Assembly (NCBI GenBank): GCA_029204225.1
Contig: CM055104.1
Location: 49,619,399-49,683,398, forward strand
From: Diphasiastrum complanatum
Lineage: Eukaryota > Streptophyta > Lycopodiopsida > Lycopodiales > Lycopodiaceae
Direction of reading: 5' to 3'
DNA: 64,000 nucleotides
The position numbers and the translations under genes were made by a program. Of this stretch, positions 50,101-55,200 are shown one piece after another; the stretch's first letter is position 1; every line of letters starts with the position of its first letter. Below the pieces are notes generated by a model that was given only the letters and a program-made list of their open reading frames with translations, made no database searches and was not told the DNA's origin.

Positions 50101-52219
50101 TCCCTCATTGGAGGGATGCAACACCTGGCTCACTATTTTAGTGCCAATCATCTGCTTCAAACCTGTTATTTTTTTCATAGCTGCTTTTACTCCACGCCTT
50201 GATCACTGACTGTCGCATCACAAATGGCCTCATATCACACAGTCATCTCAACTACCTTTGAGAATTCCTCTATCTCTGTCATCTCGTTGCAGAACTGTGT
50301 GATTGCTCTTCCGCCTTCCAGATATTTGTCCACCTACCCGCTGGCATATCTGTACCACATGTATGGCATGGCAGATTGGCGGGAAAAGGTTTATTCAGAC
50401 GATAGCGAGGACTTATATGTATGTCTTGGATGATCACAACATCTTCCATATGGGATAGAGGATATCATGTTTATCATGAGGCACCAACATGTGTAGTTGG
50501 TTCAGATTATTTTAGTTGTAGTAGGGGTAGACTATTGTCACAACTCTACATTTCATGATTTGCATATTGAAACCAGGAATGTTAAGATGCATTATTTGAT
50601 TAGCTTGTGTTACTATTGTCTCTAATGTTATATATGTGATTACATTCTTATCCAGAGTTGTCACACTAGTTTGCATTCTGTAGGGGTTTGTCCCTGCTGA
50701 TGGTGATTGGCATGCATGGTTCCCACAAATAACTTGGGATCACTCTGTGCCTCTAGATCCATTTCTACTTACTCTACTATCTGGTATGTCTGGTCTATAC
50801 ATCAGATTTTGTGGATTGTAATTGGCACTCATGGGCCATATGGATACCTTGGGATCCCTATACACCCAGCAGGTCCTCTTAAGCCCATCACTACACGGTA
50901 TTTATGGTTAATATGGCTAGCTTGATGTTACGAGACCGTAACTGTACCGACCCAACAATACTTCTAGGTGCAGCTAACCACCTGAGGGTAGAGGACAATG
51001 TGAGTCAGTGGCATGCATGCATGCCATGCAGTAGGTAGTAACTGCCACCTACCGCATGCAAACCCACACTGGGCTAGGAGGGGAATTCTATAAGAGGATG
51101 CATAGGTTGGGTGGATCAGACTAGCTTTACCTTCCCTGTGGTTATGCTGTTTCTATCAGAGCCATAGCCATCCTTGCCTACAGTGTGTCAGATTCATTGC
51201 TTACAAGATCAAGCAATGAATAGGGACAGGATTGAGTAAGAGGGGCGCCCTGCTTCCTTCGATTTGGAGCACACTTTTCAGCTTCCTATCAGCTACTTTC
51301 AGCAAGACATGTTAAAAAACTTAAAGATGCTAACATGGTGAAAATGTCAACATCATTGAAGATGATCCTGCAGTCAACCCTGTCTTGCAAGTACAATGCT
51401 CTCCAACTAGAAAATGCTTGTCTAAAAAGCTCAAAATTTGCAGGGCACCTGAAGTTCCCTGCCAATACCAAGCTTTATAGTTAATTCGAATATGAAGTTG
51501 CCCAATGTTGAAGTTTTCTGTTATCTTATTCAAAAAAAGAATACTATCTCAGTTCTAGGTCACTGGAGATGATGTTGTTCAGAGAATTCAAGTCTGTGAT
51601 GTCTTCCTTTATTGGCCATCGGTCACCTCATTCTGGGCTCTCCAGCGTATACTTCTAATTGACATGTTTTTACCTATGCAGCCTATGTCTTGTGGTGCTC
51701 AGGCCATCTAGTAACTATTTTTTCATATATATCATTTGCGTTCCATCTAGCTTTGCTAGTGTTTTTGCATGAGAAAGGGCTAAGATTGCTGTTGTGCCAA
51801 AACTTCCATTCAGGGATTAATTACTTGATGAGAGGAGATGTCACCTCATTTGTGGCTGTTAAAACTGGCGATTTGGTTGTTTACAGGTTTTCAACGAGGT
51901 TAATGCAAGGGAAATGGAGAAGCTCAATGTATTTCGCCACACTTTTAATAACTGGATTTTTGTTCTTGTTGTGCTCTTTACGGTGGTCTTCCAGGTTATT
52001 TTGGTTGAATTTCTTGGCAAATTAGCAAATACAACCCCACTTAATTTACAGCTATGGGGCGTCAGCTTGTTGATTGGTGCTGTCAGCGTGCCAATTGCTG
52101 TCATTGGTAAATTTGTTTCCGTTCCGTCAAAACCTTTCTTTGAGCTTATATGTCCAATTGACAGCGAAATAGAAAATCCCTACCAGCAATTGCCAAATGG
52201 TTCTGAAAATGAAGTATAA
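8006..52219 (+). CDS. ACA: Autoinhibited Ca2+-ATPase (P2B type, ACA4/ACA11-like), seven exons
   Basis: The gene encodes a calmodulin-regulated pump that exports Ca2+ from the cytosol at the expense of ATP. Coding exons: 8006-8188, 21857-21920, 22108-24026, 24426-24581, 33207-33378, 33520-33818, 51887-52219; phases match throughout and give about 1041 residues, close to Arabidopsis ACA4. In order: N-terminal regulatory segment with the Trp33/Arg-rich calmodulin-binding motif; M1-M2; actuator TGES; M3-M4 with [13 protein letters not shown] with the phosphorylated Asp near residue 457; nucleotide-binding KGASE; DPVRPG, MVTGDN and [12 protein letters not shown]5-M6 ([17 protein letters not shown]); M7-M10. 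The N-terminal regulator and six-intron layout fit the ACA1/2/4/11 group rather than the many-exon ACA8/9/10 group. Membrane location (vacuole, ER or plasma membrane) cannot be read from the sequence. Introns 1, 4 and 6 are giant and retroelement-filled. No inactivating change was seen. Confidence 0.92.
8189..10830. other. Intron 1, first part: nothing recognised
   Basis: About 2.6 kb with no coding similarity I can identify. Open frames such as 9135-9401 and 10552-10734 look like chance. AT-rich, consistent with intronic or decayed repeat DNA. Confidence 0.5.
10831..10842 (+). other. Possible LTR-element primer-binding site remnant
   Basis: TGTATCAGAGCT resembles the initiator-Met tRNA primer site TGGTATCAGAGC with one internal mismatch, and is preceded by AACA as an LTR end would be. 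No gag frame follows, so this would be a remnant; a chance match is possible. Confidence 0.3.
11530..11580 (+). mobile_element. Probable LINE 3' tail, (CT)n type
   Basis: CATTAATAAA at 11551-11560 is followed at once by a CT-rich run to 11579. This is the same terminal arrangement as at 17247, 19111 and, inverted, 21076. The upstream 3' UTR is too diverged to recognise. Confidence 0.45.
11590..12110 (-). mobile_element. Probable 3' LTR of the minus-strand gypsy element
   Basis: The segment is markedly more GC-rich than its surroundings and lies directly downstream (minus strand) of the truncated integrase. A purine run read on the minus strand (AGAGGAGGGAAGG, near 12118-12130) could be the polypurine tract. 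Neither LTR end was fixed and no second copy lies in the window, so the call rests on position and composition. Confidence 0.35.
12120..14640 (-). pseudogene. Ty3/gypsy pol, minus strand, internally deleted
   Basis: Read on the minus strand: end of the aspartic protease region (14626-14360, LAKFDIVLG); reverse transcriptase (14144-13362) with [38 protein letters not shown] and the catalytic box FIDDILVFS, still holding both Asp; a frameshift and stop near 13320-13370; RNase H (13275-12904) with [16 protein letters not shown]; then tether and zinc-binding region (13018-12461) with [15 protein letters not shown]; then the start of the integrase core (12449 down to about 12190, SMDFIVGLP and [12 protein letters not shown]). 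The core breaks off after LHGLPKSIV, before the second catalytic Asp, and joins an end-of-pol purine-rich segment, so the rest of integrase is deleted. No chromodomain is visible. It lies antisense in intron 1 of the pump gene. Confidence 0.88.
14646..16460 (-). pseudogene. Ty1/copia gag, protease and integrase start, minus strand
   Basis: Read on the minus strand from ATG near 16460: gag ([10 protein letters not shown], then NFLAWRV near 16400), continuing in a second frame 16188-15913 (LTYLLRALP), then 15895-15047 with two CCHC zinc knuckles ([14 protein letters not shown] and [14 protein letters not shown] near 15690-15590) and the protease motif [10 protein letters not shown] near 15400. 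A short shift near 15040 leads to the GAG-pre-integrase region ([13 protein letters not shown]) and integrase start ([21 protein letters not shown]) ending at 14646. There it stops abruptly against gypsy protease sequence. Two frame breaks make it non-functional as it stands. Confidence 0.9.
16493..16505 (-). other. Copia primer-binding site
   Basis: On the minus strand the sequence is TGGTATCAGAGCC, an exact initiator-Met tRNA 3'-end complement, one base from the LTR end at 16507 and just upstream of the gag ATG. Confidence 0.9.
16507..17098 (-). mobile_element. 5' LTR of the minus-strand copia element, 592 bp
   Basis: The LTR begins TGATG at 16507 next to the PBS and ends CATCA at 17098, giving a 5-bp perfect terminal inverted repeat with TG..CA ends. 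A TATA-rich stretch lies at about 16950-16965, placed as an LTR promoter would be for minus-strand transcription. The partner LTR is missing, because the element is cut at 14646. The outer end was chosen on the inverted repeat only. Confidence 0.7.
17129..17345 (+). mobile_element. LINE 3' UTR with (CT)n tail, plus partial second copy
   Basis: The sequence shows GGAGACGTTTTACATGCTCC near 17166, GCCTTTTGGCATGGAAAAG, then CATTAATAAAAG and a CT run at 17261-17280. From 17286 a second degenerate start of the same UTR (GGAGATGTCATACGCTCCC, then CTTTTTGTCC) runs to about 17350. The match is to the LINE 3' ends near 19080 and 21050. Confidence 0.65.
17346..18417. other. Intron 1: nothing recognised
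   Basis: About 1.1 kb between LINE pieces with no domain identified. The antisense open frame 17360-17725 has no recognisable motif. Confidence 0.45.
18418..19155 (+). pseudogene. LINE ORF2 C-terminus and 3' UTR, (CT)n tail
   Basis: Residues read [16 protein letters not shown] near 18515-18560 and, in another frame, [13 protein letters not shown] near 18625-18665. Both match the LINE C-terminus at 41800-42110, but here the intervening Cys/His finger is deleted. The 3' UTR (GGAGACATTTCG near 19065, GGAAAAGACATTAATAAAG at 19103) ends in a CT run at 19131-19152. Confidence 0.7.
19250..20072 (+). pseudogene. LINE ORF1 C-terminal domain and start of endonuclease
   Basis: Near 19645-19755 the frame reads [15 protein letters not shown] then [11 protein letters not shown], equivalent to ORF1 pieces at 35098 and 38066. 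Near 19888 it reads [13 protein letters not shown], the TETH motif at the start of an AP-type endonuclease domain, then KGVGLFVQP near 19977. Frame breaks and stops (for example at 19960) show decay. It directly follows the tail of the preceding LINE copy, head to tail. Confidence 0.6.
20065..20220 (+). repeat. Near-perfect 78-bp tandem duplication
   Basis: A 78-bp unit starting ATGGTATCTGTTTGG is present at 20065-20142 and again at 20143-20220, with at most one base of length difference at the end. The near identity points to a recent slippage or unequal exchange. Confidence 0.9.
20589..20969 (-). pseudogene. SBP-box (SPL) gene fragment, antisense in intron 1
   Basis: The minus-strand frame of 126 codons reads [20 protein letters not shown] near 20855-20800, then [11 protein letters not shown], and ends [19 protein letters not shown]. 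This matches the conserved region downstream of the SBP domain in large SQUAMOSA-promoter-binding-like proteins of the SPL1/SPL12/SPL14 group, where PLAVVAG, a glycine-rich RGR(S/N)LT, a C-x-GxY element and a GRCFIE element occur in that order. The DNA-binding SBP domain and the ankyrin and C-terminal parts are absent. A possible splice acceptor precedes the homology near 20912. It ends in a stop directly after the CFIEG element. It is probably a captured or duplicated exon, not a working gene. A (CT)n-tailed LINE lies just upstream on the same strand. Confidence 0.68.
21047..21200 (-). mobile_element. LINE 3' UTR with pyrimidine tail, inverted
   Basis: On the minus strand: GGAGACGTTTTATACGCTCC near 21170-21150, TATGCCTTTGGTATG, AAAAAGACATTAATAAAG ending at 21076, then a CT/TTTC tail down to 21047. 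This is the inverted member of the family at 17129 and 18418. Confidence 0.7.
21473..21489 (+). repeat. Poly-G tract, 17 G
   Basis: An uninterrupted run of 17 G in intron 1, about 370 bp before exon 2. It is the second long G run in the window. Confidence 0.9.
21857..21920 (+). CDS. ACA: ACA exon 2 (64 bp)
   Basis: The acceptor is TTTCACAG ending at 21856 and the donor is AAAG|GTACTA at 21921. It encodes [21 protein letters not shown], corresponding to the segment between the calmodulin-binding motif and M1 in ACA pumps. Phase 0 in, phase 1 out, joining exon 3 in frame. Intron 2 is only 187 bp. Confidence 0.85.
22108..24026 (+). CDS. ACA: ACA exon 3: M1 to the phosphorylation and nucleotide-binding domains
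   Basis: The acceptor is GATGCAG ending at 22107 and the donor is ACAG|GTAAGC at 24027. This large exon (640 codons with the split codon) covers M1 (near 22350-22440), M2, [11 protein letters not shown] near 22725-22760, M3, M4 with [15 protein letters not shown] near 23100-23140, [13 protein letters not shown] near 23220 with the phospho-Asp codon at 23229-23231, KGASE near 23590, DPVRPG near 23820 and MVTGDN near 23885. If intron 3 is retained the frame runs on for 64 codons and stops at 24216-24218, giving a truncated protein without the hinge and M5-M10. Confidence 0.95.
24426..24581 (+). CDS. ACA: ACA exon 4: hinge [11 protein letters not shown]
   Basis: The acceptor is ATAACAG ending at 24425 and the donor is CAGAG|GTAGAG at 24582. 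The 52 codons include [14 protein letters not shown] and [20 protein letters not shown], the conserved Mg-binding hinge of P-type ATPases. It ends in GTE, and the next residue VAKESAD comes from exon 5 after the 8.6-kb intron. Confidence 0.94.
24666..25150 (+). repeat. Degenerate 260-bp direct duplication just after exon 4
   Basis: Copies start at TGTCTCATGGGG (24666) and TGTCTCATGGGGG (24926). Both run through GGAAAACATTCAA(A/G)AAATCA, a TTTAAC(C/T)TGAGT stretch, TTTTTGAA and CCTTGGACTGA, with many substitutions. This is an old local duplication inside intron 4. Confidence 0.75.
25151..27884. other. Intron 4: nothing recognised
   Basis: About 2.7 kb before the gypsy insertion. Short open frames (25706-25900 -, 26547-26747 +, 27553-27747 +) show no domain. 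Confidence 0.45.
27890..28961 (+). repeat. 5' LTR of the chromovirus, 1072 bp
   Basis: Starts TGTTACATACC and ends TACTTGTAAAAG next to the PBS. It carries an internal degenerate duplication (GGATTAAGGGT at 27973 and 28070). It is about 245 bp longer than the 3' LTR, the extra segment lying near 28613-28857. Confidence 0.9.
28963..28974 (+). other. Chromovirus primer-binding site
   Basis: TGGTATCAGAGC, complementary to the initiator-Met tRNA 3' end, one base after the 5' LTR. Confidence 0.9.
29225..31431 (+). pseudogene. Chromovirus pol remnant: RT end, RNase H, integrase, chromodomain
   Basis: RT begins abruptly near 29260. Its catalytic box reads FLDNILMFS where the family has (Y/F)xDDIL, so the second Asp is Asn; SYLGHKIS and [13 protein letters not shown] follow. 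RNase H is frameshifted near 29760. The integrase zinc finger ([15 protein letters not shown], then CQLNKA) is intact apart from a stop at 30355. The core has SMDFVVGLP and DRDPKF, then a deletion near 30640-30665 joins it to [12 protein letters not shown], removing the segment with the catalytic Glu. The 3' part (30669-31133) and the C-terminal [16 protein letters not shown] near 31305-31350, a chromodomain, are well kept. Confidence 0.9.
31432..32258 (+). repeat. 3' LTR of the chromovirus, 827 bp
   Basis: Starts TGTTACATACC right after the purine tract and ends TACTTGTAAAA before TAATC. Compared with the 5' LTR it lacks about 245 bp at 32158, where the junction falls in a short shared CTTG/TTGC sequence. 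This suggests a deletion after insertion. Confidence 0.9.
32264..33206. other. End of intron 4: nothing recognised
   Basis: About 0.9 kb to the exon 5 acceptor (TTTTGTCAACAG). No feature was identified besides the acceptor tract. Confidence 0.5.
33207..33378 (+). CDS. ACA: ACA exon 5: M5 region
   Basis: The acceptor is GTCAACAG ending at 33206 and the donor is ACAG|GTATAT at 33379. It encodes [38 protein letters not shown] and the M5 helix. It leaves phase 1, completing a Gly codon with exon 6. Intron 5 is 141 bp. Confidence 0.94.
33520..33818 (+). CDS. ACA: ACA exon 6: M6 to M8
   Basis: The acceptor is TTCTTCTAG ending at 33519 and the donor is CCAA|GTGAGT at 33819. It encodes [20 protein letters not shown] (M6, including the Ca2+-site Asn and Asp of the NLIMD motif), LALATEPP, M7 ([19 protein letters not shown]) and M8 up to FNTFVFCQ. 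The loop after M7 carries [15 protein letters not shown]. It is followed by the 18-kb intron 6. Confidence 0.94.
33819..34429. other. Start of intron 6: nothing recognised
   Basis: AT-rich sequence after a good donor (GTGAGT). No domain or repeat was recognised. Confidence 0.45.
34430..36960 (+). pseudogene. LINE copy A: ORF1, RT and zinc finger, internally deleted
   Basis: Probable 5' region from about 34500 (CTG/CCT-rich). The ORF1 C-terminal domain near 35090-35200 reads [20 protein letters not shown], then FAIYRDGQV. Shortly after, near 35465, RT begins ([20 protein letters not shown]), so most of the endonuclease and the RT start are deleted. [18 protein letters not shown] lies near 35705-35755 and the catalytic box YADD at 35834-35845, in a shifted frame. 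The C-terminus near 36640-36890 has [18 protein letters not shown] and a Cys/His finger ([18 protein letters not shown]). Several stops and shifts make it inactive. Confidence 0.82.
36961..37570 (+). pseudogene. LINE copy B: reverse-transcriptase part
   Basis: Reads [20 protein letters not shown] near 37025-37085, [20 protein letters not shown] near 37112-37170, [20 protein letters not shown] near 37223-37283, then after a frameshift near 37315 [10 protein letters not shown] and [14 protein letters not shown] near 37515-37555. It starts abruptly after the C-terminus of copy A and ends before YADD. RT signature of the same family as A and D. Confidence 0.82.
37770..38360 (+). pseudogene. LINE copy C: ORF1 and endonuclease start
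   Basis: ORF1 reads [20 protein letters not shown] near 38058-38117, then [17 protein letters not shown] near 38130-38180 with a stop at 38202. Near 38325 [11 protein letters not shown] begins the endonuclease. The copy is cut at 38361 by a copia LTR. Upstream codons from 37786 ([10 protein letters not shown]) may be the N-terminal part of ORF1. Confidence 0.7.
38361..38663 (+). mobile_element. 5' LTR of a copia element, 303 bp
   Basis: Begins TGTTGAAATA at 38361, exactly where LINE copy C is interrupted, and ends TTGTCA at 38663 before a perfect PBS. It contains a CT-rich stretch near 38555. No second LTR was found. Confidence 0.78.
38664..38675 (+). other. Copia primer-binding site
   Basis: TGGTATCAGAGC directly after the LTR end. 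Confidence 0.9.
39026..39727 (+). pseudogene. Copia gag fragment
   Basis: The frame near 39098-39260 reads [20 protein letters not shown], then [17 protein letters not shown], the start of a copia gag. After a shift near 39270-39330 it continues [20 protein letters not shown] and [17 protein letters not shown] near 39395-39575, a UBN2-type gag region, with stops at 39608 and 39726. Protease, integrase and RT are missing. Confidence 0.82.
39905..40268 (-). mobile_element. Possible LTR of a minus-strand copia element
   Basis: TGTTGGAATG at 39905 is preceded by TCTCTGATAACA, a degraded reverse complement of the usual PBS. The segment contains CACGTGGAAAACC near 40023, often seen in copia LTRs, and ends in an ACACACACA run before LINE sequence resumes. 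No coding part was found. Confidence 0.38.
40275..40503 (+). pseudogene. LINE copy D: RT fragment
   Basis: Nearly the same sequence as 37289-37530 of copy B (EEARAR, then [28 protein letters not shown]). It ends at GGATGTCCACTTTCACC, the GCPLSP motif, where an LTR-like segment starts. Small deletions relative to B. Confidence 0.8.
40505..41577 (+). mobile_element. Possible LTR inserted in LINE copy D
   Basis: GC-richer segment of 1073 bp with TG at 40505 and CA at 41576-41577, followed by TGGCGCC (41579-41585), which resembles the primer site of Athila/Tat-type gypsy elements. It separates LINE RT (ending 40503) from the LINE C-terminus (from about 41700). Only about 100 bp follow the putative PBS and no second LTR is seen, so the boundaries are tentative. 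Confidence 0.35.
41700..42200 (+). pseudogene. LINE copy D: C-terminal zinc-finger part
   Basis: Reads [17 protein letters not shown] near 41825-41875 with a stop, then in the frame from 41886 [20 protein letters not shown] followed by [18 protein letters not shown], a zf-RVT-like finger whose last Cys is Leu, and [17 protein letters not shown] near 42057-42110. No (CT)n tail follows. It matches copy A at 36640-36890 and the finger-less copy at 18515-18680. Confidence 0.75.
42255..42440 (+). repeat. Short tandem repeats with TTTTTCGC motif
   Basis: TTTACACAGTCTGCAGAATTACA occurs twice in a row (42270 and 42298). Then GTGTCGC(A/C)TTTTTCGC...TCTCGTG(T/C)AAA occurs twice (42333 and 42378), with a third relative near 42428 (AGTCACATTTTTCGC). 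Similar TTTTTCGC/TTTTTGCG pieces continue to about 42560. Confidence 0.7.
42441..44607. other. Intron 6: nothing identified
   Basis: About 2.2 kb. TATAAATAG near 42739 with repeat-rich sequence before it could be an LTR promoter, but no LTR partner, PBS or coding domain was found. The rest is AT-rich with no recognisable frames. Confidence 0.4.
44608..45200 (+). repeat. Degenerate direct duplication of about 350 bp
   Basis: GTGGATGATAAGTGGCAAG occurs near 44607 and 44954, followed in both by a GAGTTTGAAAAG stretch, CCATTTTTTGCTTGA(T/C)CATAT and CGAGGTCATGGCA. AATCTCTTTCA(T/C)GTG and ATCAAGTCTGGTT also occur in both copies. Confidence 0.75.
45201..47980. other. Intron 6: nothing identified
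   Basis: About 2.8 kb. The open frame 47311-47568 (+, 85 codons) and 46008-46256 (+) have no recognisable motif. A C-run (8 C) lies near 45454. Weak internal duplication occurs at about 46080-46390 (GGATCCTT(G/A)TAT with TCATCAA). Confidence 0.4.
47988..48650 (-). pseudogene. Unidentified antisense frame with one stop
   Basis: On the minus strand one frame is open for about 220 codons from 48650 to 47988 except for a single TAA near 48425. It reads [16 protein letters not shown] near 48570, then [11 protein letters not shown], and further on [20 protein letters not shown] near 48235-48180. After that the alternative frame ([20 protein letters not shown] near 48075-48015) looks at least as protein-like, hinting at a frameshift. 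I do not recognise a family. It may be a decayed transposon or gene fragment, or chance openness in AT-rich DNA. Confidence 0.3.
49035..49490. repeat. Fold-back / MITE-like element with CGATCCGG-rich arms
   Basis: The left arm (49035-49155) and the reverse complement of the right arm (49385-49490) share, in the same order, GCAG, GCGATCCG, GCGATCCGGGA, TCCCGGA(T/A)CG and an AAATTTTTTTT run. A nested inverted repeat lies in the middle (ATACTGAAGCA near 49208 and TGCTTCAGTAT near 49268). The arms are strikingly rich in the palindromic GATCCGGATC-type motif against an AT-rich background. No coding capacity. A clear target duplication was not identified. Confidence 0.55.
49500..51886. other. End of intron 6: no named feature
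   Basis: The minus strand at 49740-50340 holds hydrophilic broken frames that could be decayed retroelement gag, but no motif is convincing. A short palindromic GCATGCATGCATGC lies near 51012. The intron ends at TTTACAG (51886). Confidence 0.35.
51887..52219 (+). CDS. ACA: ACA exon 7: M9, M10 and C-terminus
   Basis: The acceptor is TTGTTTACAG ending at 51886. The 110 codons start [20 protein letters not shown], the conserved segment directly after M8, followed by M9 ([19 protein letters not shown]), M10 ([20 protein letters not shown]) and a short acidic tail ending SENEV with TAA at 52217-52219. This exon lies 18 kb from exon 6, yet its sequence and phase complete the pump exactly. The short C-terminus agrees with regulation by the N-terminal domain in plant ACA pumps. 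Confidence 0.94.
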   Translation, partial: VFNEVNAREMEKLNVFRHTFNNWIFVLVVLFTVVFQVILVEFLGKLANTTPLNLQLWGVSLLIGAVSVPIAVIGKFVSVPSKPFFELICPIDSEIENPYQQLPNGSENEV

Positions 52220-55200
52220 GTGGGAGAATGACTTGCTGGCTGTTGTCACGGCGACACATTCTGAATCTCTTCATGTTAGTATCTTGTGTGAGCTCATTGA
52301 GAACATTTGTTCCTACCCAATAACTCAGTTCGAAATTTTTTACTTTTCTCAGTTACTAAGAGCTTCTGTCGGGGTGCAAAAAAAAGCACTCTTTCAGTCC
52401 TTAATTTGGCATTATGTCATTTGACTGACACTTCAATGTTCTGGTTCAGGACTTAAATATTCACTTCCGCTGTTTTGTAGAAATATTACAGAAGTAGAAA
52501 ATTTTCTTCTTTGCATGTCAGCCATGTCTTGATTTCTGATTCGGTTCCTAAGTCTAAGATTGTTGCCAACAGTGAATGAGTAGATCAGAATCTAATCTTT
52601 AATGTATTGATCTGAATCTAAATCACTCATACTTCATTCGGATCACCTGTTCTGCAACATCGGATGACTGTTATAGTTGGTAATAAGTCCTGAAAAGGAT
52701 GCCTTTTGTGGTCTCCATGTATATACGTTCCTCAAAAAATCATAACCACACGATATCAATACTTGTTATGCCAGACTTGCGCAGCAGCTTTTAAAATCAC
52801 AGGCATGCACCCTAATTCAAAGGTCAGTGCTCAAAACTTGATGTAACATGCAAATATGGAAAACACATTGACAAGTTCAACATTTTGCCCAAGACCATGC
52901 GTTAGTGAGAAATGAGCCTGAATCTTTTGCAAATCAAATCTCATCGTTAGTATTGCAACTTACGCATTGAAAGAGTGGATCATTTCTATGGCCTTTGATT
53001 TCCTACTGCTCTCATCATGGCCCTTCAAGCCACTTCGCTTTTCTTCCCACTTCATGATCCTTTCAGAAAGGTGTGAACTCAGCATGAAAGGTTTCAAGAA
53101 AACTGAACATGCCTCAAAGGAATTGAAGAAACATTTCAGGCGAGTGAAATGGAGCAAAGCAATATATAGAAGCTTTCTACATTTTTTTGCAGAAGAACGA
53201 ACTCACAAAGGTTGGTCTGTAAAACGCCTCTATTGCAAAGTGATTACTGAAGCCCTGAGGTTCTGTTCAATTTTTAGATGGTTAGGTTGTAGAAAATCTC
53301 AACTGAGACAGGGTATAAAGTTTTGGTTTCAGATATACTAGGTCGTCCTATTTGCACTATCGCACCTAAAGTAGTTTGGCTTGTGCATCCACTGCCCTGC
53401 ATATTTCACAGATCAAGGCTCCTTTCTAAATCACCCAAGTTCTGCTACACAAAAGACCATTTCATGTATGCATGTGTCACCAGAGAGGTGGTGACTTAGC
53501 AAGAGAATCTGAGCTTTAGAAAGAGATAGAGATAGATGTAAACTACTATCTGGCACAAGTACAGCAGTCACGTCTCCGGACACTGCCTATCTTGCCTTGC
53601 AGGTAGGCACATAGTGGGGAGGGCTCTAATGGTCATGTTTTATGACAATCTTCTTACTCCATTTCTTGTGTAGGACTCGCTCCACAATTCAAGTTTTCAC
53701 TGCTAGGCAAAAGAGTCAATTTTATTTATTTACTACAACAATACAACAAAGGTCACTTGGCACGTGCTTATAGATCGATACATGCTACTAATATGTTCTG
53801 CATTGCTGCTGGTTATGTAGAAAATCACAGGGTGGAAATATGGCTGATGACAGCTTCAAAAAACCAAGAGATTTTGAAATAGTGAATGCTTAAAATTTCT
53901 GGTGAAGCACATTCCTTGTATTGTCTAGAAATGCCAATTGAACCAGCCATTTGAGTGGACATTTTTTAGGCTCTTGCCAACACTTTTACTTCAGTGCTTC
54001 AACTGAGCATAAATGGTGGCAAGTGTGGGGGAAGAAAGTTCACGGTGAAGAGAAATCACAGCATGGTGTGGGGCATGGAGAGGGAATGGAGCAAGACAAC
54101 GTATGTCGACCTCCCAGAGAACCCTCAGTTGGAGCAAGGCATGAATAAACTGATCCTGGTGTTCATGTGAAGTCATAGGTCAAACTTATTAATGTGACAG
54201 ACCTTAAGCAGTAAGGAAAAACCACATGCTTGAAAGCGAAGTTGCACGTAGTCTTGTTCAATGCGGGTATCAAAGAAAGTAAAGATAGCTCTGAGTGAAT
54301 CTTCATGTGCCACACCAATGCTCAGATAAGTTATGGATATTTTGATAAGTACAGTTCTGTGCATGTGTCATGTCTTGACCATTTATGCAATCTTAATTTC
54401 AGTGCTGAAATCACTTTCATAAAAGAGAGAACAATTACTTTGAGTCTAACTCCCATGATCTTGTCTTTATATTTGTCTGTTTAACTGTCAGACAGGAGTA
54501 ATAGCTTAATTCATGGGCAGACCTCTGACTACAGAGGCTCTTAGACAATAGTTTGAGAGCTGGCAAAATTTGCAGTCACCTGTCTTTAACTTAGAGCTCA
54601 TGTGAATGATTCTACTCGATAATACAAATTCATGCTTAGATTTGTCCTTTTGCAATGATACATAAAATGAACCAGTACCAATATGTAGACACATTTAATC
54701 TTTTACATCTATAGCACTGAAGACCTATTGGCTCCAATTTGGGTAGATGTGCCATATTTCCCACAGCCCGCCTATGTTCAATACTTGCTGCCTCAGCTAC
54801 TATACTCCTCATTGGGAGAAGTCTGTCCTTTTTCAGGGCCCAAGATTTCTGACCTCTCTACATGCTATAGTGAGCATAATATGGAAACTTAAGATGCTAC
54901 TCCTTGAACGCAGTCATCCAGATTAGTGCCAAAAGTTTACTTCCTCTGAGTTTGTTCTGCAGATCAAATCAGTAGATGTCCTTTCCAACTGAGAAAACCA
55001 GTGACTCCTGCAGTTGCTAATGCTAGACCAACTCAGAATAATGAAATGGAAAGAAAATTTGCATGCAAGTGTGTCTGTAAAGGCTGTGGCCTCTCCTCGA
55101 TTTCGAGCTCATGTCTACATAAATACACCGAAAGGACCAATAGGTCTTCGTATCTGCAGAAGTACAAAGGAACTGGGTTATTTTAGTCTCCACATTTTCA

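Noticed and set aside
49740-50340. Minus-strand broken frames as a gypsy or copia gag.
   Set aside because: Hydrophilic character only; no zinc knuckle, protease or other diagnostic motif.
51140-51165. TATCAGAGCC near 51154 as a retroelement primer site.
   Set aside because: The first bases are wrong (TTC instead of TGG), no clear LTR end precedes it and no gag follows.
52967-53341. 124-codon open frame downstream of the pump gene.
   Set aside because: No recognisable motif; the composition fits chance openness in AT-rich DNA.
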